DNA of 64,000 nt from Erinaceus europaeus (GCF_950295315.1 NC_080172.1:112196353-112260352); one strand, 5' to 3'. Positions 34,737 through 46,080 are shown, counted from the stretch's first letter. Program-made: numbers and translations. The notes: a model not told the origin generated them from the letters alone.

Positions 34737-35188
34737 TGTTGTTGTGTGGGCCACGGAAAAGAGAGAGAGGAGGTCCGGGGTGAAAAATGAACACAAATCT
34801 TTATTGGCGCTGGCACCTTAGAGTTGGGTGCTAGAGAAGCAGGTTGGGTCATGTGGAGGTAGCAAAAATGGCCGCCTCACGCCGTAACCTTACCTGCGTC
34901 TGAACACCGGAGTGGAGTGCTGGCAAGAGAGGTGAAGCGCCGAGGTGAAGTGCTGGCAAGAGAACGAGGTGCGGAAGAAGAAAGGCTTTTATAGGAGCAG
35001 CTTTCACGAGAATGGAAAGGGGGAGGAGTAACCAAAGCACTCCAAATATTGTGGGGAAATAGACAATGCTCTGAGGGCGCAACATGGCAAAACAGGCACT
35101 CCGAGAATGTCCCGACTCTCGTGGGAACTAGCAGTAGCCTGAGGGGACAACATGGCAGATGTGACTGCATCTGCACAATTTCCCAGCA
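34737..35188 (-). repeat. 3' LTR of the ERV
   Basis: Minus sense begins TGCTGGGAAATTGTGC and ends CACAACAACA. It contains TATAAAA (plus 34,987-34,993) and AATAAA (plus 34,800-34,805). It differs from the 5' LTR by scattered substitutions and 2 bp in length (452 against 454), so the insertion is not brand new. Confidence 0.9.
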
Positions 35189-35206
35189 TCTCCCCCTTTC
35201 CTTTTA
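35189..35206 (-). promoter_or_regulatory. Polypurine tract of the ERV
   Basis: The minus strand reads AAAAGGAAAGGGGGAGA immediately before the U3 start, the plus-strand DNA primer site of retroviruses. Confidence 0.8.
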
Positions 35207-35885
35207 TCTAATGGCCAGGGCAACAGTGTGTAAAGTCTGTGAACTACTCAGGGTCAGTCTATGAAAAACCAGCAACATGAAGGGAAGGAAGCTGCTGTAA
35301 AATTGTCTAAAGTGTCCAAAGGGTATACCAGCAAGTCCAATAGAAGTTTCAGTCCAAAGTAGGCGACTAGGGGGAGAAACGGCAGGGGATGAAATGCTGC
35401 CTGAGGAAGGTCAGTCTCTGGAATTCTGCTTTTCTGTAGAGAGTGAGCTGGAACCAACAAAACATGACAGGTCAAAGCAGAAACCAGAAAGGCAGACAGG
35501 CAGTAAAAAAAAGTTCTGTCTTTGGAGTCTGTGAATCAGGTTCTTAAGATCGCATCAGGTGACATCTAGGGTTTTGGCGGGTATGCCACTGTAGTCGTGC
35601 CATCTAGTGGGTGATGTCAGGGTGTGCAGTGGTCCAGATGTTTTTTTCCTGGATTCCTGTGGAAGAAACAAAAACAATCTGCTTCTCGTGGTTAGCAGGG
35701 CATCTGATTTGAATTTTTTATAGAAAAAGAGGTTTGGTGCCTTAGCCAACTGAGTATTGGGGATGTATATTTTCTAATTATTAATTATTATTATTATTTG
35801 TCATGGTAATTAGCCATTATCTGGAAGGTCCTGGGTGATTCATGGGGAAAAAAAAAACTTATCTTTTAACAAGGACTCTAAGGTG

Positions 35886-36170
35886 TAAGGAAGCGGGATC
35901 TTTTTTTTTTTTGTATTTTTCCTTTTGTTGCCCTAGTTATTTTATTGTTGTAATTATATTGTTGTTATTACTGATATAGAACAGAGAGAAATGGAGAGAG
36001 GATGGAAAGACAGAGAATAAAAGAGAAAGAGACACCTGCAGACCTGCTTCACCACCTGTGAAGTGATTCCCCTGCAGGTGAGGAGCCAGGGGCTCAAACT
36101 GGGATCTTCAAGTTGGTTCTTGCACTTAACGCCACCTGTGCTAAACACGTTGCACCACTGCCTGATTCCC
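35886..36170 (-). mobile_element. SINE, 'caacaaaaggg' family, inside the ERV
   Basis: Antisense copy with 'ccttttgttgccctagttat', 'cacctgcagacctgcttcac' and 'ggggctcaaactgggatctt'. It is younger than the ERV. Confidence 0.85.
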
Positions 36171-36603
36171 AGGAACTATCTTTTAACATAAACTCTATGG
36201 CCATGCCAATAGCAACCTTTAGGGCACATGTGGCTCCCCACATGTCCCCCTTTGTTATATCATGTTTTGATGTTTGGCAGACTTTGTTTTGTGGCAGGGT
36301 GGACTGTGCCTGTCTTAGGTTGGGGACCAGCCTTCCGTCTTACCTGTCATTGGAACACCTGGTCATTACTGCCCAGTAGTACCAGGTGCCCTGTCTTAGG
36401 TTGATTGGATAGTGCTAGTTTCCCTTTTACCCATCATTGGCTAGCCAGCCCTCTACACGGTGGACGTTCCGATGGAAGGGGGCAAATCCTTCACAGCAAC
36501 TCAATATTCTGCCATGCCCAGCCTATGATAGTGAGTTTGTATAGGTTTCGTCTTTATGGCATCAATCTGTTGTTGCAAAAAGGCCATGAGCTTATTAAAA
36601 ATT

Positions 36604-36762
36604 ATAGGACCATGGTCTGGAAGGTGTCACAGTGGATAAGATGTTGGACTCTCAAGCGTGAGGTCCCAAGTTCGATCCATGTATGCCAGAAAGATATATG
36701 GTTATTTCTCTCTCCTCCTATCTTTCTCATTAATGAATAAATTAAAATGATTAAAAAAATAA
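36604..36762 (+). mobile_element. SINE, 'tggataaagca' type, inside the ERV
   Basis: Has 'cacagtggataagatgttgg', 'actctcaagcgtgaggtccc', 'gttcgatccatgtatgcc', and a tail with AATAAATTAAAAT. Confidence 0.85.
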
Positions 36763-36984
36763 TTATAGGACCTATTGTGAGCAGAAGAAGTAAAACAAAC
36801 TAGGGTCCCACAACTAAGGGTAGACAGGTAAGGAAGGGGGAATGTATCCATTGGTATGAAGAGGTGGGATCATATCTCAAGTCTAAGGGAAGCAGTCAGT
36901 GGATGTGATGTCTAGGGGAACAGTCATTTGTCTTTGGGGGTAGTAAAGGATGTCCGTGGCATGGGTGATGTTATAAAGGGAAAT

Positions 36985-37190
36985 GTCTTTCCCTTTATTT
37001 TTATTTTATTTATTTTATTTTTTATTTTATTATTTATTTTTGTATTTTATTATTTATTATTTATTTTATTATTATTTATTTCATTTCATTATTTATTATC
37101 TATTATTTATTAATTATTAACTATTATTTATTTTATTTTTTATTTTATTATTTATTTTATTGTTTTTATTTTTTATTTTTATTTTATTGT
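36985..37190. repeat. TTTAT-rich low-complexity tract
   Basis: About 200 bp of T and A in variants of TTTATTTTA and TTATTATTTA, with only a few other bases. It probably expanded from a retroposon tail. Confidence 0.9.
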
Positions 37191-37589
37191 TGGCTGACAA
37201 AGGCATGGCTTATGGTGGCAAGACAAGATACCCCAGTTAAGTTTATAAGAATATGTGAATGTTGTTAATTCATGTAGGTTGGATATGGAGGAACTTCTTA
37301 ACAGTTTAATACCTTACCATATGAACAGATGATTTTTCATATGAAAGCTTGATAGCTGTAATCAATTCCTTGTGAAAAAAAGTAAAACTTGTAACAAGTT
37401 AGAGGTTTACTATAATTGATACCTCGATGATTATAATTGGTTTGAATATCTTTATGATTTTGTTAAAAGGTTATCTAATGTCACCTCCTTTAGAAGTCTC
37501 TACAGCAGTATCTTTAAACTAATTATAGTTAAAATATATATTGATCTTTAATCATTTTTGCTTTGGAGTATAAACAGACTCAGGTTAGT

Positions 37590-37750
37590 TAGACACAAAG
37601 AAGGAGTATTCCATGGGCTTCGAGAATGACGAATGTGTCCAAAGGACAACTGCTCTTGGACGAGCTCCTTTAAAATTTCTAGCTTATCACTAGGTAAAGG
37701 CCACTGTTCCACCCAGACAGGTTCATTAGAAAGCCAGCCTAAGCGGGGAG
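37590..37750 (-). pseudogene. ERV pol remnant: N-terminal reverse transcriptase
   Basis: An open stretch of about 50 codons matches the start of the betaretroviral RT domain: WVEQWPLP, KELVQEQL, then GHI..S.SPWNTP. The match ends abruptly just where the first RT strand should follow, and the DNA beyond is not pol. This marks the edge of an internal deletion. Confidence 0.75.
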
Positions 37751-37759
37751 TTTGGCTAC

Positions 37760-38260
37760 AAACAGTGGCAGTTAGTATTGGGAGTGCTGATTAGATCTGG
37801 TCTCGCAGGAGCAGGTGTTACGTTCTGCAGAGGTATCTGTGGATATCCTAACATCAAGACATTCCAGAAGATCCCTGCCTAGTACGTTGGTGCTAATATT
37901 AGCTACCAAAGGGCAGACATGTCCAGTAGAACCTTCCGGGTCTTCCCACACAAGCGAATCTCGTGTGTGAAATGATGGAGTCACCCCTCCTACACCAGGT
38001 ATACTGGGACCAGGGAGGAGTTCCCAATCTTGGGGAACCTCTTAAAATCGTCTTTTCTGCTCCCGTGTCAATCAAACACTTAAAAGGAATATTGTCAATC
38101 TTTACTGTCATAGAAGGATGACCTCTTTCTAAAACAGGAGTGGTCCACAAAACCTCAGGCCCCGAATTTGTACCATTCAGGGGCAACCCATCATTGTGAA
38201 AATTTGACCGACAATCTCTCTTCCAGTGAAATCCTTTACGGCATCTAGGACACACCGTAC
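37760..38260 (-). pseudogene. ERV nucleocapsid end and protease remnant
   Basis: Open from 38,255 to 37,899. A CCHC zinc knuckle (CPRCRKGFHWKRDC), which binds viral RNA in nucleocapsid proteins, is followed about 50 residues later by LIDTGAEKTIL. The latter is the DTGA active site of a retroviral aspartic protease (functional as a dimer). The frame changes further on (about 37,984-37,772), so the protease is not intact. Order and spacing fit a gag-pro overlap. Confidence 0.8.
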
Positions 38261-38284
38261 GTGGCTTCTGGCTCCCTAACTGAA

Positions 38285-38360
38285 ATCGGGGTTTCTCTGA
38301 CTGGAGGCATGGTCGCTCTAACTGGAGGCGGGGCTTCCCTGACTGGAGGCGTGGTCACAG
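38285..38360. repeat. Minisatellite in ERV gag: three ~25-bp units
   Basis: The core 'ctgactggaggc..gg' is repeated three times with variants (ACTGGAGGCATGGTCGCT, ACTGGAGGCGGGGCTTCC, ACTGGAGGCGTGGTCACA). It lies between the capsid and zinc-knuckle coding parts. Confidence 0.8.
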
Positions 38361-38424
38361 TTTATCAGGACATTGGTTACGCCAATGTCCTTGGTGACCG
38401 CACTGAAATTAGGCCTCGTTTCAA

Positions 38425-39791
38425 TTATGTGGGGGTAACTGCATAAACCTGTGTCATAGCGGATGCCCCATAATTGCCTGATGTAAGTTCCTGTGTTGAT
38501 AAAATCCAATTATCTAGTTGTAGGTTTTTAAGATTAAGGCATGCCTGACGGAATTGTGGTATCATGCCTTCCCAGACAATAGAGCTCAGGAGTAGTGAGC
38601 GGACATCAGGATTATAAACCTTTCTCTCTAAGCTTGTCTTCACCCTTGAGATGAAGCTCGCTAATGATTCATCAGTGCCTTGGCGAAGAGAGTTAATGGG
38701 AACTGACAAGTCTTCATTGGGTGGGGTCACCCTTTCCCATGCTTGTGTTGTGCAGATGCGTACCTGTTCAAAACAACTAATTGGAAACCTAGCTTCTGCC
38801 TGCTGAGCTCCAGATTCCTAAGCCCCTGCTCCAAACAAAGCATTAAAATTCCATTCTACCAGTTTGTCACTATTTTCCCGCGATTGTCTAGAGCACTCAT
38901 CATGGAAGCTCTGTAGGTAGAGGGAGTCTGGGAGTGCAGCATGAGCCAGGTCTTTCCAGTCCTGGGGGGGTATTAAGATGTTGGTAAAAACTCCTTAAAA
39001 TGGACTTGGTCCATGGAGCGTGAATTTCGTCCTCTCTGACCGCTTGCCTGAGTTGTCCGAGTTCGTTGCCATGGCTGTGGGTTTTGTTTAGAGGGAGCCA
39101 CGCTTACCGGGAAGGTATGGATTTGGTTTGATGGTGCGAGAGAGGGTTCTACAGAAGTGGAAGGTGCTGTGAAAACTACTCTAGTGGCCTCAGGGGAAAC
39201 TGAACACGTATCTATGGGGATGGAGCTCTCAGGGTAGACTACACATAGTTTATGGTCCTTAAATGCTGAAAAATATCCTTTAAATCTCGTATCTCAGCCA
39301 CAAGGTCTCTTAATGATGAGGTGCCAGCAGGGGGAGGAGTCAAAGGAGAGGAATCCACAGGGTCTCTTAATAATGAGGTATTAGCAGGGGGAGGAGTCAA
39401 AGAAGTGGAAACCTCAGCAAGAGAAACCAAACCTGTGTCTGTGGGGGCAGCGGGAGGAGGGGTCAAGGAAGCAGAAGCCACTGCAGAAGAAACCAGACGT
39501 GTCTCCAGAGGCAGCGGTTTTGGGGCTGACTGCAGATCGCTTAGGGCATTTAAGTCTTAAGCAAATATCCTTTAACTGCCGTATCTCAGCCTCAAGGTCA
39601 CTTAACCTTTTGGCAGGAGGCCTTGTACATATCCTGAAAATAGTAAATATAGCCATGAGAACCCACGATGTAGCGAAAATTAAAGCATCTCTGAGATCGA
39701 AAATTAAAGTGTCTCTGAGAGGAAAAATCTGTCCCAGGAGAGAAGGAGATAATGTCTGGGACACCTCCTCGTAAAATGGAAAAAATCCCAT
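38425..39791 (-). pseudogene. ERV gag remnant (matrix-like start, proline repeats, capsid MHR)
   Basis: A likely start MGFFPFYEEVSQ lies at 39,791, about 120 bp after the primer-binding site; Gly at position 2 would allow myristoylation. A hydrophobic stretch follows (ATSWVLMAIFTIF), then a charged heptad-like segment (EAEIRQLKDICLRLK). That segment recurs later as AEIRDLKDIF together with three LTPPPA repeats (39,239-39,481). Further on, LRQGTDESLASFISR (within 38,730-38,425) matches the major homology region of retroviral capsids. Frames shift between these parts, so no full Gag is encoded. Confidence 0.7.
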
Positions 39792-39907
39792 GGTGGAGGG
39801 AAACGCGGGGCCACAGAGGCAGGCGGATGCCCCTTACCTGTGTCTGGGCGACTTTCGGGGACCTCAGGCTGGGCCAACCAGCGGGGCATGGGTGCGGAAC
39901 ACGATAG

Positions 39908-39914
39908 GGCACCA
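39908..39914 (-). promoter_or_regulatory. Primer-binding-site start of the ERV
   Basis: The minus strand reads ..CAACA-TC-TGGTGCC, the usual TGG start two bases after the LTR. TGGTGCC fits a tRNA-Phe-type start, but the bases after it do not continue that match well, so the tRNA is undetermined. Confidence 0.55.
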
Positions 39915-39916
39915 GA

Positions 39917-40370
39917 TGTTGTTGTGCGGGCCATGGAGAACAGAGAGAGGAGAGGTCTGGGGAGAAGAATGAACACAAATCTTTATTTGTGCTGGCACTT
40001 TAGAGTTGGGTGCTAGAGAAGCAGGTTGGGCCATGTGGAGGTAGCAAAAATGGCCGCCTCATGCAGTAACCTTTCCTGTGTCTGAACACCGGAGTGGAGC
40101 GCTGGCAAGAGAGGTGAAGCGCCGAGGTGAAGCACTGGCAAGAGAGCGAGGTGCGGAAGAAGAAAGGCTTTTATAGGAACAGCTTTCACGAGAATGGGAA
40201 GGGGGAGGAGTAACCATAGCACTCTAAATATCGTGGGGAAATAGACAATGCCCTGAGAGCACAAAATGGCGAAACAGGCACTCCTAGAATGTCACAACTC
40301 ACGCAGGAATTAGCAGTAGCCTGAGGGGACAACATGGCAGATGTGACTGCATCTGCACAATTTCCCACCA
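39917..40370 (-). repeat. 5' LTR of the ERV
   Basis: Same layout as the 3' LTR, with TATAAAA (plus 40,169-40,175) and AATAAA (plus 39,982-39,987). Minus sense starts TGGTGGGAAA where the 3' copy has TGCTGGGAAA. Confidence 0.9.
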
Positions 40371-40376
40371 AGGAAT

Positions 40377-40612
40377 AAAACAATGGACCCCTCTATTGGA
40401 CCCCATAGGACTTTGCCTTCAATGTGTATCAACAATGGTAGAGAATATTCCATCTTCCAAACAGAGGCTGGATAACGTACTCTATCTACCACGTGAGGAA
40501 GATGGGTCTTGAAATTGGTGCAACCTGGAACATCCCTACTTACGACCACAGAATGAGAGCTTTGACCTACAGGGATGCAGAGGTCACATAGGCTCCTAAG
40601 CTGAATATGGAC
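40377..40612 (+). mobile_element. Continuation of the long-type L1 3'UTR after the ERV
   Basis: Matches 1,940-2,160 ('caacaatggtagagaat', 'ttggtgcaacctggaa', 'gggatgcagaggtcacatag') and joins 34,730 when the ERV and one copy of the target duplication are removed. Confidence 0.8.
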
Positions 40613-42560
40613 TCCTTCTTTGGGAGTATGGACCAAAATTATCTATGGGGTGCAGAAAACTGAAGTCCTGGCTCTGTAATAGTCTCTGCTGCACATGAGC
40701 ATTGACAGGCTCGTCTATACTTCCAGCCTTTTTCTATTTTTCTCTAGTGGGGAGTGCTCTGGAGAAGTAAAGTTCTGGGATACACTGGTGAGATCATTTG
40801 CCCAGGGAGTTCAAGATGGAGTCATACTAGCATCTGCAACTTGGTGGTGAAAAGGTACTAAAGCAAAAAATAATTGTTTAATAAATAGTAAGAATAGATA
40901 ATATCAGAATAGGGATTTTAGGGTAAAAATAATCTGTGACATCTGCTTTATATCTGATCCTGGGGCACATGACTTTGTTAATTTTTGCTTGAGCCTGATG
41001 GCTAATATGGAGGCAGAATAAAAATATTGTCTGGGAAGATGGTGTCACACCTGAGAATAGGACTAAGGAGCTGGACCAGGGCACAGAGTAGCTCCCAAAT
41101 GTAAAGAAAATATATAAATACAATGAACTGTCTCTCATGTCCATCTGACCATGGCCTGTATATATTCACATTTATAGCACAGGAACCTGTATAACCTCTG
41201 AGTCCTGGTTAGACTGATATCACAATCCAAGGTCATGACTGGGAACATTCTAGGATGCTCTCATTTCAGGGCCAGTATTCCTTGAATGGAAGATAGGATG
41301 ACCAAATCTACCTTCAGAGAGTGTGGCAGTCCCTAGCATGCTAGTTCATAGTGAGGCCAAGGTCCTGAAGAAGCCTACAGAAGACTTATGATTCTTTCCT
41401 GATCAAAATCACCACTGATAGTGGACCAAAGTATCTCTTATAGGCTTAGGTCCATTGTATCTATGAGGGAATCCAAGGATTACCAGATTAGGATCCCAGG
41501 GGATGGGATGGCCTAAATTGACAAAGGTCATCATGCTTGCCTTTACCTAGCTTTGTAGTCCCTTCTACACCTGACAAGGTCAGGCTTTCTTCCAGCAGTT
41601 AAAGCCATGAGTGTCATTTGTTGTATTCAAACCTTTATTAAGTTTATGGAGCCTGGCTTCACATTAGGGAGGAAATAGACCTAGAATTGCAATGAGGCCT
41701 ATCTAACCTTGTGTTTTACTGCATTTACTTCTGTGATGATTCTAATAAAGGCTGACATACAGACAACAATTATCCTTTATTTGATATATACTTTTTTGAT
41801 ACTATATCTCTTGGTTAATTGTAGACATTTTTTTAATATTATGCAGGGGTGACAATAATGTTGATGCTGTTAAAGATAGTAAGACATATATGTTACTTTC
41901 TTTTGTGTAGTGAGTTGAGTAGATAGAGTGATTGAGGGGAGTGAAATAGAGTGTATGAGTGTGCCTAGGCCTAAGCAGTGAATCCTTGTGTAGACAATCT
42001 ATGGAGCCTTCTTAGGCCTTTCTGTTACAATGCCAACCTTATTAGGTCTAAATCTAATAACAGAGGTCGACTAAGCACTTTTCCTCTGAGGTATATATGT
42101 TTCCCTACCTTAAGGACACATGTATACATGCACCCAGTCCTCTAGGTGCTAGCCTACATCTGGGGTCTGCAGTGTCATTAGAGAGTGCACCACTTGAAGG
42201 GGAACCATGTGTTAGGACATGCCTCATCAAATTTTTGTCATTGGAAGGTGGCATCTCAGGCTCAGAGTCTCTGGCTGGTATGAATATGAGCAGAGGGTGA
42301 TGAGAAGGAGGAGGAGGAGAAGGAAGAGATGAACTTATGGAAATTTTATGGGCAGGACCATACCATTGATAGTTTACTGGAAGCAAAGACCCATCTGCAG
42401 GGTAGACATTTCACAATTAGCAAAATAGTGCTACAGATGTCGCTCTTCTTTGTCACTATCTTTTTTCCGCTGTCAGTATCTCATGCTTGTTTAATTAAAA
42501 TTCAATATAATAAATTTTAAAAAGTAACTTTGGTAGGAAAACAACAGAAACAAGTGAAAA
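40612..42560. repeat. Duplicated 3' flank of the PRAME-D unit
   Basis: Starts with an antisense L1 3' fragment (40,612-41,100, 'gcacatgagcattgacaggc') and continues with sequence matching 11,690-13,394 in the same order and orientation. No coding sequence. Confidence 0.55.
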
Positions 42561-43471
42561 TAGCATTAAGATCCATTTTATTTCTCAACACTTCATAACA
42601 TCCAGCAAGTAAAATCTCCCACATGAATTTCAACCCAAATTATCACATTACATCTTTGCAATTATTCACAAAATTTGTGTTTCTGATTCTATAAGACAAG
42701 TATGCACTTAGTCCCTTCAGATTTAGGAGTCAAATGCATTCCCTGCAGGCTAACACTGGTGCTGCGTTGGGTCACCTTTCCTTCTTCATCTCATGGGCAT
42801 GATGTCAGAAGCAATCAGCCAGATATTACATGTTGTGTGCACATTGAGGAGCAAAATTGTTAGATGTCACTTCCTGTGAGTCAAAAAGACAGCTTCTTAT
42901 AGTCATCTGCACAAGACAGGCAGGGTAGAATGATTGGCTCCCCATCTATGAACAGCTTCTTGGCACAGGATGAGCAGTGACCAGTGCTCACCACGATGGA
43001 CCTGGGGTGTCCTATGTCCTCGAGAACCTTTGAGATCTGAGTACAGAGAAAATCAAATGCCACAGGCTGGAGATCTCCCTGGAGGCTGAAACTATAAGGG
43101 CAGGAAACAGCTGGGGACATAAATGTTCCAGCCCCGAGGTGCAGCACAGCAGCTTTTCCAGGGTGGCTATGGACAGGCGGTTCCCATTCAGGCTGAGGGA
43201 GCTGAGGTGGGAGCAGATGCTCAGGGAAGGGAGCAGGGCCTCAAGCTGGGGGTCCTGGAGGCCACACAGACCCAGGTCAAGGTGCTGGCGGGTGGCTGCA
43301 TTTACCTCCAGCAGAGCTCTCAGAAGCTCACTGACCAAGCTCAGGGAAACTCCCTTCAGACACTGGTCCTTCAGGTAAGTGATGTGTGGGCTCTGGAACA
43401 GGTCAGTCAAGTCTTCTTCTGTAAGAGTGCAGTTAGTGAGTGAGAAGACCTCCAAGGGGGCATTAAGATAT

Positions 43472-44492
43472 CTGGGGAGAGAGAGAGGTTAGGATCCGGA
43501 ATGGGGTTGTTAGTAGTTTCAGTACCATAGGAGGTGATGATATGCCAAGTCTCATGCTTACCCTCAGCCCCAACTAGTCCAGCACTATTTAAGGCTGAAT
43601 CATTTCAACAGTATTCATATGAGCCTGCCATTCATTTTTTGCAGTTTCAAAAACACAATTCTTTATTTTCAGGTAGAGATGTCCACACTTCTCTCTTTCT
43701 CTCTCAATCCTTGAAGATAGTAATATGAGGTAGAACAAAGTCTAAGGGATCTGGCCTGTCTATCCTAAAGTGTTGGCACTTTTGGTAGGAGAATTGGATA
43801 CAGATGAAGACACCTCTCTCAGGCTGACTTAAGACTTTATTTGGACTCCAGATGCCCCATCTCTGGGCTTGGTGAGACCATTAGGAGTAAGTCATAGACC
43901 AAAGCTCACCAAAGTCCCATAGCAACTGCTGGTCCTGCCAGTCTCCAGGGCCTCCCTGACATGTCGCCATGGTCAGTATATGTTCTGCTAGATTTCCTCA
44001 TTCCTCAGCTACAGCCTGTTTAGTGCCCACTGCAAGTTTACACTGTCTATATATTCATGATCCTGCCTGGTCACAGCTTTCATCTCAGGAATTGGAGACA
44101 TTGTGTGGGATCTTGTCTTCACAGTCCCCTTCACTAATAGTTGTCTAATCAGCTAACATACATCTTCAGACCAGAACTTAAGAACCAACCTCACTAGACT
44201 CAACATTCCATCCACCAAGCACCTGAACAAGGTCCATAACTATGAAAGTTTGTCCTCAGCTTCTCATGATTAAAGTATGATAGAATGTTTAATATAAATT
44301 AGATGTCTTAGAGTGGAATAGTGTAACAATTAAGTTAAATGTCTTTCATTACTGAATCACCATTTTTTCGGGTTTAATCTCCAGAAGCATGATAAACTTT
44401 TTGTTGAGGCAATCAGGCAAATAAGAAAAATAATAGTTAATAATAGAATTTTTCTCCTCCCTGTTACTCTTCTCCCTGTTACACAACCCTAC
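43472..44492 (-). other. PRAME-D intron 3
   Basis: Intron sequence shared with PRAME-E (14,287-15,329), and with B and C, for example 'tcctcattcctcagct' and 'gtttagtgccc'. It contains no additional gene. Confidence 0.6.
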
Positions 44493-45639
44493 CTGAGCAG
44501 CTCATTCAAATGCCCCTGGAGGAAGGAGGGTGATTCCAGATACAGCTCTTGAAGATGAAGTAGGGGGAAGAAACTAGAAATGAATGGGATAGAAGCATGA
44601 TACCAGTCCTCCAACTCACTGGCTGAGATTTCATCAGGTATGTTGATATTCAGGCAGTCTCCTGAGTTTTTTCAGCTTTCTAAGAAGTGGACCAAACTCA
44701 TGTAGGTTTGACAACGCCCAGAAACAATTTATTTCCAATTCCTGGGTATCACCCAGTGGCAGAGTATGCAGAAGATTGACATGCTTTGTTCTCGGTGCAA
44801 ATATTTTCACTGTCTTACAGCAAAGGTGCACTCCTTCATTCTGACTGACCCAATTCAGCAGGTAGAGGTAAAGACTCTCTTTAGGATTCACAGTGAGGTA
44901 GATTTCTGCAAGCACCACCAGGCAGGGCTTGGCCTTCCCTTTCCTTGAAGGTCACTCAATCATGAGGTCTTTCTTTTCTGAGTACACTGACAAGTTGGCT
45001 TCACCCCACACTTTCCAGAAAGTCCGCCCAGTGTGGCATAAGTCCAGCACCTGTAGTTTACACCTGCTTTGGGTAAGTAGAACATTGATGAAGATAGAAA
45101 GTCTGAACAGAGGATTTGACCTAGAGTGCCAGCATTTGCCAAGCTCAGACTGCCCCAGTCTGCTTATCCCGCACATATCAGACTCCTATTATTATATCCC
45201 CACTTCTCTTCTGACTTTCTTCATCTGATTTTCCCGTTACATGGTTACTACTCACTAAACTGAGAGAATACAAACTCTGTCGTGTTATACCACTGCAACT
45301 GCATTAAAGTTAACCTGGAAATTAGAAGACATGTTTTTGCTCCAGCTCTGTCTCTCTTTCCACTAGTTTTGTAGCTAGGACACAGTGACTTCGGGACCTT
45401 CTATGCTGACAGACTTTTGTTGATTATATTCAGATAAGATTTTCACAAGGAGGCAAAATGTAATAAGGTAGTGGTACAAAAAAAAAAAAGGACTGATTCC
45501 AGAAGTATAATGTTTAAGTCCTCTACAAATATATGGCAGAATAAATAAATAAATAAGGATATAGAGAAAGGCAACCAGCTCTCCACTGCTTTTGAAGCTT
45601 CCTCCATGTAGGTGCTATGCATCTGGACAGAAACTAGCA

Positions 45640-45765
45640 TTTTTTTCTCTTTTTACTAAAGCACTATTGAGTTCAGTCTTGTGGTTCTGTGGATTGAACA
45701 TGGGACTTTGAAGCCTCAGGCATGAGAGTCTCTTTGCATAAACATTATGCTACCTTTCCAGCCCC
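45640..45765 (-). mobile_element. SINE, short family, antisense, in PRAME-D intron 2
   Basis: Shows 'actaaagcactattgagttc' and 'tctctttgcataaacattat', the reverse complement of the family head. Confidence 0.7.
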
Positions 45766-46080
45766 ACCCCCAACACATAAATCAACTGTTAAAGAGAGCT
45801 TTCCAATGGATAACGAGGCCTCCCCATGTCTCCTGACCCAGCTGTCTTCCAGGAAGCACAAACTCTCTTAGACTATGGAACCAACTTTCCTGGGGTAAAT
45901 TTCCTGCTTGAGCAGGATATCAAGTCCATCCATCACAGCTTTGAAACGTGTATTATGAGGAAATGTGTCTTGAAATAGAGCCCCCAGAAGGATTCTTTCA
46001 AAGGGGAAGATCTGTACCAGAGCTTTCAGGGTCTCCCTGTGTCTGTGAGTATATGCTTGTAGAAACAGACTTGGAAATGC

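Larger units (their letters stand above)
35207..37590 (-). other. ERV internal 3' region without recognisable pol or env
   Basis: The region where the rest of pol and env would lie. It holds an antisense 'caacaaaaggg' SINE (35,886-36,170), a plus 'tggataaagca' SINE (36,604-36,762) and an AT-only tract (about 36,985-37,190). The remaining text, such as 'catgtccccctttgttatat', has no protein I can name. Confidence 0.5.
34731..40376 (-). mobile_element. Provirus-like class II (betaretrovirus-like) ERV, defective
   Basis: Two LTRs (5' LTR 39,917-40,370; 3' LTR 34,737-35,188) are flanked by a 6-bp duplication, AGGAAC (34,731-34,736) and AGGAAT (40,371-40,376). Inside, reading down the minus strand: a primer-binding-site-like TGGTGCC two bases after the LTR, gag remains, a CCHC zinc knuckle, a DTGA protease site, the first part of reverse transcriptase, then non-pol DNA with SINE insertions, and a purine tract before the 3' LTR. 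No env is seen. Multiple frame breaks make it incapable of coding full proteins. It sits inside an L1 3'UTR. Confidence 0.9.
42577..46080 (-). pseudogene. PRAME-D: PRAME pseudogene truncated in exon 2 by an L1
   Basis: Exon 4 (42,881-43,471) reads LTNCTLTEEDLTDLFQSPH and LDLGLCGLQDPQLEALLPSL. A small deletion after QLFPAL shifts the frame, and the normal C-terminus (STGHCSSCAKKL) continues in another frame. Exon 3 (44,493-45,063) opens CKLQVLDLCHTG, hits a stop after DLMIE, and has a second break near LKKLRRLP. The exon 2 donor is GA instead of GT (CCCCAG|GAAAG). Exon 2 (45,890-46,080) is cut by L1 sequence at 46,081, so its first third and exon 1 are missing. AATAAA lies at plus 42,577-42,582. 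Confidence 0.9.

Noticed and set aside
37000..37190. AT-only tract considered as a scaffold attachment or origin-type element
   Set aside because: Composition alone is not evidence. Simple expansion of TTTAT units is sufficient.
38285..38360. Short repeats of about 25 bp considered as a CRISPR-like array
   Set aside because: Only three imperfect head-to-tail units with no spacers, inside an ERV gag region in mammalian DNA.
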